A stretch of DNA of 64,000 nucleotides, taken from positions 1,381,501 to 1,445,500 of the forward strand of contig OY986972.1 in NCBI GenBank assembly GCA_963920575.1, read 5' to 3'. Origin of the DNA: Narthecium ossifragum. Taxonomy: Eukaryota; Streptophyta; Magnoliopsida; Dioscoreales; Nartheciaceae. Positions 43,501-53,902 of the stretch are shown one piece after another. How positions within the stretch are numbered: position 1 is the stretch's first letter; every line of letters begins with the position of its first letter. The notes below the pieces were generated by a model. That model had not been told where the DNA came from. It saw only the letters and a program-made list of their open reading frames with translations, and made no database searches. The translations under genes were made by a program, and so were the position numbers.

Positions 43501-44464
43501 TACACATGCTGAGCCAAAGCAGTCTTGCCCACTCCTCCCAAACCAACTATTGGGAGGACTCTTGGATTCTTCATATTATTAGACCCGGATCCTTCTTCAA
43601 CCGAATTCAGCAACGAATCTATTATCTTCTGAATCTCTTCATCTCGACCAACAAATTGATCAGATATGTGAAGGAAGGAGCTGGTCTGTCTGTGATCAGG
43701 AATCCCTTGTGGCGTTGCAGTGACATCCGCTGGCAACCTGTCGAGAATAGGACTCACCTCATCATCAAGCATATCTAACCTCGCCCGGATCTCCCTCACC
43801 TTACTTGCAGCATCAGCAGCATTCACACTATGCAACTTCTTGCCCTCTTTTCCCCTGCCCCTCTTTCTTCTTCTTTTTCTTTTCTTTTGTAACCCAGCCC
43901 CCGGGTTCATCTAACCAAAAAAAAAAACTTCTTGCCCTCAACTAGCTGAAAAGCTCAAGTAATCAACAAAAAAGAAAAAAGCAAAAAACAAAAGATTCTT
44001 TAGGCCCTGTTTTCCCCCAAACAAGATTAGGGTTAGGTAATGAAAAATAAAAAATAAAAAATAAAAAGCCAAAAACAAAAAAATTCAGCGGACTTAAAAG
44101 ATTCTTTAGGATCTCTAATAAGAGCTGGGAAAGAGAGGAAATGACTTGCCTGGGGGTTATCGCTCTCCATCTTCACCCTTAAGACCTCGTACTCGAACTC
44201 CTCCAGCAAATCCTCGGCATCATATACGGCATCCTTGAGTTCCCGAAGCTGCTCGTCGAGGCGGCCGCTAACTTCCGCCCGCTTCCCCTCGGCGATGCTG
44301 AGGAGGGCGTCGATCTTAACCAGGGAACCCCTCAGCTTCCTTATGTCGTCCTGAAGGCCTGTCCGCAGCGCGTACTGCTTCACCGCCGGCGAGCTGACCA
44401 ACTCCACCAGCCTCTTGATGGTGCCGGAAGCAAAGCATCCGACGATCGTCAATCCGGTCGACAT
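40572..44464 (-). CDS. CC-NB-LRR disease-resistance protein, NLR1 (open, with a retroposed insert)
   Basis: Intracellular immune receptor of the CNL class. Exon 1 (44464-44150) encodes a 105-residue Rx-type CC domain (MSTGLTIVGCF…, YDAEDLLEEFEYE) and ends CAG|GCAAGT, a GC donor. The large exon is open from 43910 to 40572 (1112 residues). It has P-loop GLGGVGKT, kinase-2 LLVLDDLW, RNBS-B ILVTTRSEK, GLPL-type GSPLAAKTL, RNBS-D QCFAYCSLF and an MHD-type motif VIHDLLHD (Met replaced by Ile), then about 650 residues of LRR ending near WHKISHIEYARIA. A poly-Gly/Asn linker lies in the LRR. The ancestral acceptor (exon start 43945) would lead into a TGA inside a 78-bp insert at 43848-43925. Splicing instead to the TTAG ending at 43911 joins exon 1 to 43910 in phase and gives 1217 residues with a Lys/Arg-rich stretch. 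It is the only unit with all motifs open. Confidence 0.85.
41346..41385 (-). repeat. Coding trinucleotide repeat in NLR1 LRR (poly-Gly/Asn linker)
   Basis: CCACCACCACC and TTGTTGTTG tracts encode GGGGGGG followed by an Asn-rich stretch between two leucine-rich repeats. The same place in NLR2 and NLR3 has the same composition with different lengths. Confidence 0.8.
43848..43925 (+). mobile_element. Short poly-A retroposed insert at the NLR1 exon border
   Basis: On +: about 78 bp of pyrimidine-rich sequence, then GTAACCCAGCCCCCGGGTTC, then an 11-A tail, flanked by the 14-mer AACTTCTTGCCCTC at 43834-43847 and 43926-43939. The equivalent sites in NLR2 (about 53130-53151) and NLR3 (about 62540-62561) lack it. 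Direct repeats plus an A tail fit a truncated LINE- or SINE-mobilised insertion. Source family unknown. Confidence 0.75.
43946..44149 (-). other. GC-AG intron between CC and NB-ARC exons of NLR1
   Basis: Donor CAG|GCAAGT and acceptor GCTTTTCAG|CTAGTTGAG. The same GC donor is in NLR2 (intron 53152-53262) and NLR3 (62562-62686). The GCAAGT context matches the known consensus of GC-AG introns. The interval given is the ancestral one; the insert may move the acceptor to 43911-43912. Confidence 0.75.
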
Positions 44465-45744
44465 TTTCGCACACAAAAAACTTGCCTCCACCTTCTACTC
44501 TTCTCAAATCTCTCTCTCTATATCCCTCTCTTGAGAACAGAGTGATGCAGCAAGCAAGCAATGGCGAGAGAGAGTTTCCAGCCTCCGCCTGTTCTTCTCC
44601 TAGCTAGATCTCTCTTAATTCAGAAGCAGTGTGAAGCACCAACCAATAATGGCGAGAACAGCTCCGTTAAAAGTCTTCCGAATAGGATAAGGTGGCAAGA
44701 ATATTCCACATCATTTATGTCCATTGAAGCAAAGCATAGTAGAAAGGACTGGAGTCTGGAGGGACCCATGAAGGAAGAAGGCATCATCATATCAACGAAG
44801 CTGTGCAGCAGCTGATGGGTCCATTCAGTAGACAGACAGGTAATTACTCATGCAGCTGGTGGCTTTGGATTCGATTCCAATTAGGCAGGCATAACAACTA
44901 CTCATGGTTGCATTTAACTCAACCTTGCAGGGCATGCTATCAATATCTCGAAACGCCGTCGAGCTGTTGAAGGCCTACATATTAAGCCATGCATGCATGC
45001 ATGCTTGGTTATGCATTGGAGCCAGCTGATTAGGCTACATTTCTTGCTGTCTCTTAACGGATGGTTGCAGCCATGATGGATAATTAGTATGTGACTAGCT
45101 AATTGAGGTGAGAAAGATTAATATCTATCTTAATTAAGACACACAAAGATTCCACACATATCGTCCACAAAAGGGGCCTTAACTTAATCCCGGGAAGTTG
45201 TCTGGCTGCCTTCCGATGAAAGTGGTCCATTATGCTGTCCAGAAACTAGTACATCAATAATGGAGGCCGTCCACTAGAGGCGACCGCTGACCAGGTGCGT
45301 GAGGTGACATGATAGAAAAAAATAAATACATAAATTTGGAAAAGGAGTTTTAATATTTAATCCTCAATTTAAAAAAAACAATTAGATTAGAAATACTTAT
45401 GCAGTAATTTTGTTCACCTTCTATTGAAGACTACTCCCTCGGTGAATGATGGATCAACACGTAAAAACTAACGCATTGTTGAACATTGGATGAATGTAGG
45501 ATGAAAAGGGATGAAAGGAAGCGAGATCCATGCCAAGAATCAGCTGGCATAGGGTCATGACCAAGATCCAACGTCTAATTCTTGGGATCCCAAACAAGAA
45601 CTCGCATTAACAAAAAGTAGCAGCTTGATGCTGAGCTTGTATCAGTGCATAGTAACAACATCCTGGTGTTGTGTTCAGTTGCTGTATCTTTCCATTCAAC
45701 AGTGTCTACCCTGGTTCTGGTTTGATAAATGCATAGCTCCAAAA
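44465..45744. other. 5' region of NLR1 and start of the next unit
   Basis: The first about 750 bp, with CT-rich leader sequence near 44495-44530 and AACAGAGTGATGCAGCAAGC near 44535, are shared with the regions upstream of NLR2 (53578-53890) and NLR3 (63005-63800), so the promoter was duplicated with the gene. An (ATGC)n tract lies at about 44990-45005. No other gene seen. Confidence 0.6.
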
Positions 45745-48700
45745 AAGAACTCTGATCAATTCAAGTATGATATGGAAAATGTTGTACAACTTATGTCTAA
45801 AAGTTTTTTGGCTGTTGCTATTTTCATAGCAAGATAACATCCTTGATTTGATGAAGCAAGTGAGTCACATCGAACCATCAGGTGATGCGTCCTTTCTATC
45901 TTTTATTTCAGATCAATTTTTGACCTTTTTGTCATGTTAGTAGAAATTGATTTTGGATTTTCAGCAAATTTATCAGTCGAAGGTGTCTCACTACCAGCAT
46001 CTATAATTGACAATCAAAAACCTTGTGTAAGTTTTTGACCCTATCTGAATGATTACAGATAGGTAGTTCCTTTTGGTATTGGCTGAGAAGCTATCTTTGA
46101 TATCCAGATTAAGGATAATTAGAACACTCAATGAAAAATATCTCATAAAAAGTCTTATTTAATCACCTTTTCTGTCCATACCAAACATATTACCTATGAT
46201 ATGGAGATACGTTGAGAACAATTTGAAAATGAGAAAACGCACTACTTTTCAAGTTTTAGCAAATATGAGGTTTAGTGCCGCCTATTATAGATCTGAAATG
46301 TGAGATACATGATTTCTTCTGAAACAATTTACATCCCTATTAGTTTTTAGTAGCATAATCGAAATAGAGCATATATTCAAGCTTTTAGGTTTGAGAGGAT
46401 GTACCACGAGGGTTTTCCCTCCTTCCTTGCAGCTAGAAGCGTCAAATGAAAGGGAGAAAGAACTAATCCGGAGCATTTCAGATCTACAATTGAGGTACTG
46501 TACTTTACGCTGTAGGCTGTGGTATTGCTGTAGAAACAAAAATAATCTTAACATTGCCTACAAGAAGCACCTCATGATCAGGTCAAGTAGAGATGCCTGT
46601 ATGAATCCTTTTCAACACATAAACCCTCAAATTCAGTTGTGTAAATCATAGTTAAATTTGCTACCTTCATCTGCAGGCTTTCACTGGCACAGGAAGAGCT
46701 ACAAAAGCTGAAAACAAAGAAAGTCGAGGTTTTTACTTTAAAAACTTTTTTTGTTGTATTGAAACCCTCTTTCCTTATCAAATAAAATTGCTGAATACGA
46801 ACGCGTTAATACAGGTGTGAAAAATGACTTTTGAGTGCTGAGGATGGTAGAATCAGGGTAGAAAGTACAGCCTATACAGCTAATCAAGCAAGCTAGAAAG
46901 AGTCCTGAGGATTTCATCTGCCCTGTTTTACGTTCTAACCCAATTGTACATAATGGTTTGACATTTGTGGTTAGATAGCTGTGTGTAGCGCTTATACAAC
47001 CGTATTTGTTTGCTTTGAATGCACTTGATCTCCAATGGAGTTAGCCATAGCCTTTTCTTCTCCTTTCGAAGATTACTACTCCTTGGTTAATGAATTCAAG
47101 GACCCACTATTGGAACATTAGATGAGAGTAGAGATGAAAGGGAGCGAGATCCAACCCAAGAATCACAATATGCCATTCATTTTTGTCACAGGATGAACCT
47201 GAAATGCAATTTTCTTGAGTTACAACAGAGAATCTGATGTTTTCAATTTCACAGCTCTTTCGGCCAAACTTTTGTTCATTGAACCTCAGGAAACAGAAAT
47301 GGTAGATGTTTGAGTGAAATTGTTTCAGAAACGTACAAGAAGAATGGACCTTGCGGGCAGAAGAAAAATAATAAGAATGTGCTGTTGCCTTTGGAGATGC
47401 TTCTAGCAAGAGATACTGTAGCTACTGTTTCCATCCTCTCCGATGCTACTTTCAGCTTCTGCTTCAGGAGTAACATTTATGGATTTCACAGTCTCTTCGT
47501 TCCTCCAGTGGTTTTCGGCCTCTGCAAAATGCAAGCATTTGGGAAAGTTGTTAATGTTAATTGTTATGTCTCAGAAAACAATTGAAGTGATCTTAAAAAG
47601 TTGAGAAGAGCAATTCAAGTTATCCTAGTTTTCTACCCATGATATGCATGGAGCAATTAATTGGTTATACCTTACTACTATCTATGTCAGTGTAAAACCA
47701 ACATCACATACTATTAACCCTTCCGATCCATCATAAGGTGCTTCTCAAACTGTCCTTCAGTTCCTTTAGTGCCCTTTGCTCCACTTGACGGAAATTTCAA
47801 ATCCACTTGATGGACATTTCAAAGGACTACCTGGATTGATTTCAGTGGAATTCAAGACGTTGCAAAAGCTGCACCCAAGTTTTATACATCTGCAGAATAA
47901 GTATTTTCCTGTGGAAAGGATGTTTGCAAAGAATCAGCATTTTTGTATGGCAGATTGATAAGTCTATTTGCTACAGAAAAACAAATTGCAAGATAAAAGT
48001 AATGTGCAGTCCAGCTCAAAACCCCAAGCTATTATATTATCATGAAAGAGGTTTGGAAACCTGCAGTTCAATGCAGATTGTCCTAAAGCAGTAACATCAA
48101 ATTAAAGAGAAGAAATCAAAGCACCAAAAGATATACATTACTTTGAGGTGAATAAGATGCAATTCATAGATGGAAACCTACAATCTTATCTAACGAATTC
48201 ACTTGCACTCATTTTTAGCAAACTGATTGAGTCACAAACATTACCAGTTGGAGTGTCACTATCTGAGGTTAGGCTTTTCACAAAACCAGAAGAAGCATCT
48301 CCCTTCAGCATCTGGAGTTCCATGCCAAATCAAATTTCTCTGAGAGTTACTAATGTTTTACTATTTACGACTTCACGGATTTTGTTCATTGATATATGCA
48401 TAGAGGTGAGAAGGGTCATACCTCTTCAAATCTCATATTAAAACAGGTATCCAAATCGCAGGAGATTGCCCACCACTTTGCATGCAGGAATTCAAATCGA
48501 AATGCTTTCAAAAGATGTTCGATGATCGAAGCTCATTGAGAACTATCTGATTTGAAATAGAAGGCCATTTTAAAGTTCAAATCCAGGAATACTGTGATTT
48601 GAAATACACACTATAGAAACAAGACCTCAGCAGCTAATTTATATAGCAAGCAATCAATTTCCTAGCTTAAAAGCTCAATTAATCAACAAAAAAAAGAATC

Positions 48701-48981
48701 GGAATAATATAGATATATGTGTAAATTGATGAGGTTATTTACTGACCAGTAAGAAGAGTATTATCCAATAGTGGCGGCGATGTAGCTAAGCTAGTGAAAT
48801 GCTGTCTCTGTTTCTTCTCTTCACGGATAAATAAAGACCAAGGGGCTAGGAAGCAACATGAAGAGATGTGCCTTTCCTTTCTTTTCTTTACAAGAGAAGA
48901 TTGAAACATATATAATAAAGGTACGCAGAGAGAGAGAGAGAGATACATTGAGGGGGGAAGCATAGAAACCACTGGCAGGAT
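45745..48981. repeat. Downstream block of NLR unit 2 (copy 2 of 3)
   Basis: Near-identical to 37330-40571 with a few small indels, for example a TGGTAG insertion near 47300 and loss of a TTTGATCAAGT stretch near 47650. The level of similarity suggests a recent duplication or gene conversion. Confidence 0.85.
45965..46728 (+). pseudogene. Exon-like remnants of the unidentified coiled-coil gene, copy 2
   Basis: Segments 46433-46494 and 46677-46728 have the same lengths (62 and 52 nt), splice borders and peptide as in copy 1, and a possible earlier exon is 45965-46026. Unit 3 lacks them because its block starts further downstream. Parent gene not recognised. Confidence 0.45.
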
Positions 48982-51900
48982 CTAATTAGTGTCTATATGG
49001 ACATCGTTGATGTGGGAAATTTTGTGCCAATCAGGTCCCGTCTCCTTTTGGCAGCGCTCCTTCAATACTGGATTGCATTTTCTCATATCCAAAATTTTGA
49101 GGGAGGTGGGCAGGCCCTTCTCTGGCAGCGACTGGATCTCTGAACAGGGGAATATATCCAACGTTTGGAGGGAGGAAAGAGTGTGCAGTTCTGGTGGGAG
49201 GGAAAGAAGATTCTTACAGTCATTGAACGATAGAATTTGCAGGGAGGAGGTGAGATCTTGCAATACAGCTTGCTCCTCAGCACCACTAAACATAGCAGAT
49301 TGCAAAGAATATTCGATCCGTAGTTCCAAGAGGAATCGCAGTCTTCCTCTTAGAGGCTGCAACGTGAGCATAGATATATCGTCGACGGCTAGAGTAACGA
49401 TAGATGGGAACGCATCCTCCCGATCATCATCCCCTTGGGCGGGATGCACCTGTGAGGATGCTGCAGCCAGCACCAGCTTCGGGCACTTCGATATGTAGAG
49501 CCTCTCGAGCGATGGAAGAGCTTGTAGTCCTTCCAACGTCATCAACTCTTGACAGTCGTGAAGAGACAACACCTCAAGTGCTGTCAGCTGAAGCATCACC
49601 TCTCTCCTCGGGAGGGATTTTATGTGCGGGCAGTCTGCTATACTCAAATGGATGAGAGAGGTGAGGTTCAGCAAGCACCTTGAGAGTGGGATCCATCTGA
49701 TGAGTTGGCCACATGATGACAAATCAAGTTTTCTCAGGGATGAGGGAAGGAGCTGGATGTTGCTGTTGTTGTTATCCCCACCACCACCACCACCACCATG
49801 ATAATCTTCTTCTTCATCCACCTGCTGCTGCGCCAGAACCACGGAGGATCCGAGCTCGGGGCACTCCCAGATTACCAACCTATCCAGAGAGACGAGGTGT
49901 TTTAGCCTCTCGACTGGCATATAGGCCAATTCTTTGCAATTCTCGATGTTCAATTTCGCAAGTGACAGAGGAAGGTGGGTTGATATATTTCTCAGTTTCG
50001 GGCATTCTTCAATTCTAAGCTCGCGCAGAAGAGGGAAGAATGGGACGTCGTATTCTCCTCCTCCTCCTCCTCCAGACCACTCTTCCCATCCTTGCATGTC
50101 ATAGAATGTTAGCTCCTCAACTGATGGAAAGCCCTTGAATAATTCATCATCAATTTTCTTCATTGCTGGAATCGAACTGAAACTCAGAGACTTGAGGTAG
50201 GGCAGCTGTCCAAGCACTAGAACTAGACGCTCCCAGCAGTCCAAGTTTCTACAATTCCAAAACCGCAAACTCTTCAGATTTGAGAGGTGTTGGATATTGG
50301 ACCAGCTTGGAAATCCGACACCCCTATATCCATCGATTCCCAGGAATTTGATATTGGGAGGTGGTTCCAAGCCTTCAAGGACCTCTTCATCGTTGATCAT
50401 CGGCAAGTTGGGGTCGTCGCTCCTATACTCTTCAGATGACCATGACAGCTCTAATTCATCAATGTGTAGTTTGTCTCTCAGGTTAGCACCGCTGATGGCC
50501 TCGTTCTTGTTCTCCACATTCTCGAGATTGCTTATTCGAAGACGCCCACGGAGCTGATTCATATCCCTCAATTCTATAATCTTGTGCCCGTCTTCTTTTT
50601 CCACTGCATACTCGTCTAGTTGTCCTTGGAGAGAGGTGAGCTTTCCTATTCCTCTTATTTGGGAAATCACGTCAACTGTTGCAATTAGATGTCTCAAGGA
50701 AATCAAGTTGGAGATGTCACCTGGCACGCTTTTAATTGGACAGTAGGATACATCTAGAAATTGGAGATTGTAAAGATGACACAAAGATTCTGGCAACATC
50801 ACCATATTGTAATTAAGAGAGACATCCAAGTACCGGAGATGCTTCAGGTTTCCAATGCTCTCAGGCAACTCCTTCAAACCACAAAACCTAAGAACCAACA
50901 CCCGTATGCTTGTTAGTTCAACAAAAAACTCATGCAAAGCCTGACTGTTATAATCAAGTATAGCTGTTCCACGGAGAACAAGGGTTCGTAGCTTCTTAAG
51001 CTCACACATATTTTTTAATGTCCACAGCTTCCACTCATTTGTACATATTGATAGATGGCGAATTGTACATGGAATGCTCTCTGACTTAACTTCCTCTATT
51101 CTACGACATTCTTCGATTGAGACGTATTGTGCCATATCATGTAACAAGTCATGAATTAGGAAGTAATCCTTGAAGTCATCCTCTAAATATTTTTGTTGTT
51201 TTTGTTGAAAGAATGATCTGAACACTAGGTCCTGGAAATAATGGCTGCCGACATCTTCCGGTCGCTCGCTTGCATCGGCCTTAATGAAACCTTGTGCCAT
51301 CCACATCTTCACTAGCCAATGTTCTTCAAACACATAGTCCTTGGGAAACAATGAACAATAAGCAAAGCACTGCTTCAACTGCCCAGGCAGCTGCTTATAA
51401 CTCAGCTCCAACACTGGCATAATGTCATTTTGATCTTGTCGGAGTTGCCATATTTCACTATCCATAATGCTTCTCCAGTGCTTCTCATCAAATCGAACAC
51501 TTAACAAGCTTCCCAGTGTCTTTGCAGCCAAAGGCGATCCTCTCAATCGCTTTGCTATTGACATACCAATTGCCACCAGCTTTGGATGGTTTTCATGACT
51601 CCTGCTACCAAATGCGCAACTTCTGAAAAATGCCCAGTAGTCATTCTCAGCTAAGCCCTCCAAAAGTACAGGATGCATAGTGCATACAATGTTGGCAATT
51701 TTCTCAGATCGAGTCGTCACCATGATTTTGCTTTCTTGGGACCCAAATTCTAATGGGACACATAGTGTCCTCCACCTAACACGATCCTCACTCCAAATAT
51801 CATCGAGGACGAGTAGAAATCTCTTGTCTAGAATTTTCTCCTTGAGTGTTTGTTGGAGCGCATCCAAGCTTGAAATATTCGGTCTCTGTTTGCATGCAGC

Positions 51901-52309
51901 CTCAATGATGTCGCTCGTCAGCCGTTTCACATCAAAGTTTTCAGAGACACAGACACACATCTTTAACTCAAAATGATGTTTTATGGTGTCGTGGTTGTAC
52001 ACATGCTGAGCCAAAGTAGTCTTGCCCACTCCTCCCAAACCAACTATTGGGAGGACTCTTGGATTCTTCATATTATTAGACCCGGATCCTTCTTCAACCG
52101 AATTCAGCAACAAATCTATTATCTTCCTTCAACTGAATCTCTTCATCTCGACCAACAAATTGATCAGATATGTGAGGGAAGGAGCTGGTCTCTCTCTCAG
52201 GAATCCCTTGTGGTGTTGCGGTGACATCCGCTGACAACGTGGCGAGAATATGACTCACCTCATCAGCAACCATATCTAACCTTTCCCGGATGTCCCTCAC
52301 CTTACTTGC

Positions 52310-53101
52310 TGTTGGGAAAATCCCTCCCCATGAGAGATGGTGACAAGAGACGTCGACGAGAAGCGACGAGGACACGCGATGCTGGAAAAACCAAGGTGCA
52401 GGAAGCAAGGGATCGATCCTTTGCTTGGAAAGGATTGATCCTCTTCCCACGACAGAAAGCTGGGATGGAAAGGATCGATCCTCTGCTCTATAAGGATCGA
52501 TCCTCCCAGGCGATTTTTTCCATGACAGGGAGCGTGTTTTGGATGATCGATCCTTACCCTCAAAAGGATCGATCCTCTTCGGGGCGGTCTTTCCTACGGA
52601 AGGAAAGGATCGATCCCTTCATGCAAGAAGATCGATCCTTTGCGGAATCCGGGGAAAATTCAAGGGTCCAGATTAATCCGAGTTAGGGTTAATTAGTGGC
52701 TATAAATAGGGTTGTTATGTAACCCTAATTGTAGAGAACGTAAGAAGAACGAGGGTTCTCATCTTGGAGGCCTAGAGAGAGGTCTTAGGGCTTGAGAGAA
52801 AGCAAGAGGGTTTGAGAGAAAGCAAAGATAGAGAGAGTTCTCTATAGTTCTTCAGGGCTTGATAGAAAGTAGGGCATTCCTTGAGTGAATGTATTTGGGA
52901 GGGTTGAGAGAGATTTATATGTGAGAGTTGAGAGATCAAGTCTTGTAAATCTCTTCATATATTGAAGTTTTCTCTCTTCCCGTGGTTTTTCCTTTGCGGT
53001 GATTTGCCGGAAGATTTTCCACGTTAAATCTGGTGTCTCTCCTCCTTGTTCTATTTTGGTGCTCTCCCATATTGGTGTGATCCCCGCCGAATTTCCTAAC
53101 A
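52310..53101 (+). mobile_element. Solo LTR, copy C, inside NLR2
   Basis: 792 bp from TGTTGGGAAAATCC to GAATTTCCTAACA (inverted ends), flanked by a perfect 5-bp duplication CTTGC (52305-52309 and 53102-53106). It has eight GATCGATC-type palindromes (52410-52638), the segment ATTAATCCGAGTTAGGGTT and a TATA box CTATAAATAGG (52700-52710). Transcription from it would run on +, antisense to NLR2 exon 1. Its ends differ from those of copies A and B. Confidence 0.9.
52410..52638. repeat. GGATCGATCC palindromes in LTR copy C
   Basis: Sites near 52410, 52432 (one mismatch), 52472, 52494, 52544, 52566, 52607 and 52629. Most have outer bases G…C, against T…A in copy A and A…T in copy B. Confidence 0.85.
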
Positions 53102-53577
53102 CTTGCGGCATCAGCACCATTCAGACTTTGCAACTTCTTGCCCTCAACTAGCTGAAAAGCTCAAGTAATAATAAAAAAAAGCCAAAAACAAAAAAATTCA
53201 GCGGACTTAAAAGATTCTTTAGGATCTCTAATAAGAGCTGGAAAAGAGAGGAAATCACTTGCCTGGGGGTTATCGCTGTCCAGCTTCACCCTTAAGACCT
53301 CGTACTCGAACTCCTCCAGCAAATCCTCGGCATCATATGCGGCATCCTTGAGTTCCCGGAGCTGCTCGTCGAGGCAGCCGCTTTCTTCCTCCCGCTTCCG
53401 CTCGGCGAGGCGGAGGCGGCCGCCAACCTTATGCAGGGAACTCTTTAGCTTCCTGATGTCATCCTGAAGGCCTGTCCACAGCCCATACTGCTCCACCGCC
53501 TGCGAGCTAACCAGCTCCACCAGCCTCTGGATGGCACCGGAAGCAAACCATCCTCCGATCGTCAACCCGGTCGACAT

Positions 53578-53902
53578 TTTCCCACACACAGAACTTGCCT
53601 CCGCCTTCTACTCTTCTGAATTCTCTCTCCCTCTCTCTCACTCACTCACTCACTCTCTCTCTCTCTGACTCTCTCTCTATATCCCTCAAGACTCTCTCTG
53701 ACTCTCTCTCTATATCCCTCTCTTGAGAACAGAGTGATGCAGCAAGCAATGACGAGAGAGTTTCCTGCCTCCGCCTGTTCTTCTGCTAGATCTCTCTTAA
53801 TTCAGAAACAGTGTGAAGCACCATCAGTGGCGAGAACAACCCCGTTAGTCTTCCGAATAGGATAAGGTGGCAAGATTCCACATCATTTCTTTCCATTGAC
53901 GC
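53578..53902. other. 5' region of NLR2
   Basis: Shares CT-rich leader and AACAGAGTGATGCAGCAAGC-type sequence with the other units. A tract with CTCTCTCTATATCCCTC is locally duplicated (about 53660-53720). Similarity to the other units ends near 53900. Confidence 0.6.

Larger units (their letters stand above)
48982..53577 (-). pseudogene. CC-NB-LRR gene NLR2, disrupted by a solo LTR and a frameshift
   Basis: Exon 1 (53577-53263) is intact and encodes the CC domain (MSTGLTIGGWFASG…, QYGLWTGLQDD). The large exon starts at 53151, is split within the AADAASK-encoding part by a 792-bp solo LTR (52310-53101), and then has a 7-bp insertion near 52127-52133 that shifts the frame just before the P-loop. 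Downstream, 52113-48982 stays open for 1043 residues: GLGGVGKTTLAQ, LLVLDDIWSED, GSPLAAKTL, LIHDLLHDMAQ and a long LRR. Unlike NLR1 and NLR3, it keeps the common CNL LRR block LPYLKSLSF…IDDELFKGFPSVEEL. With the downstream frame so well preserved, both lesions are probably recent. Confidence 0.88.
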
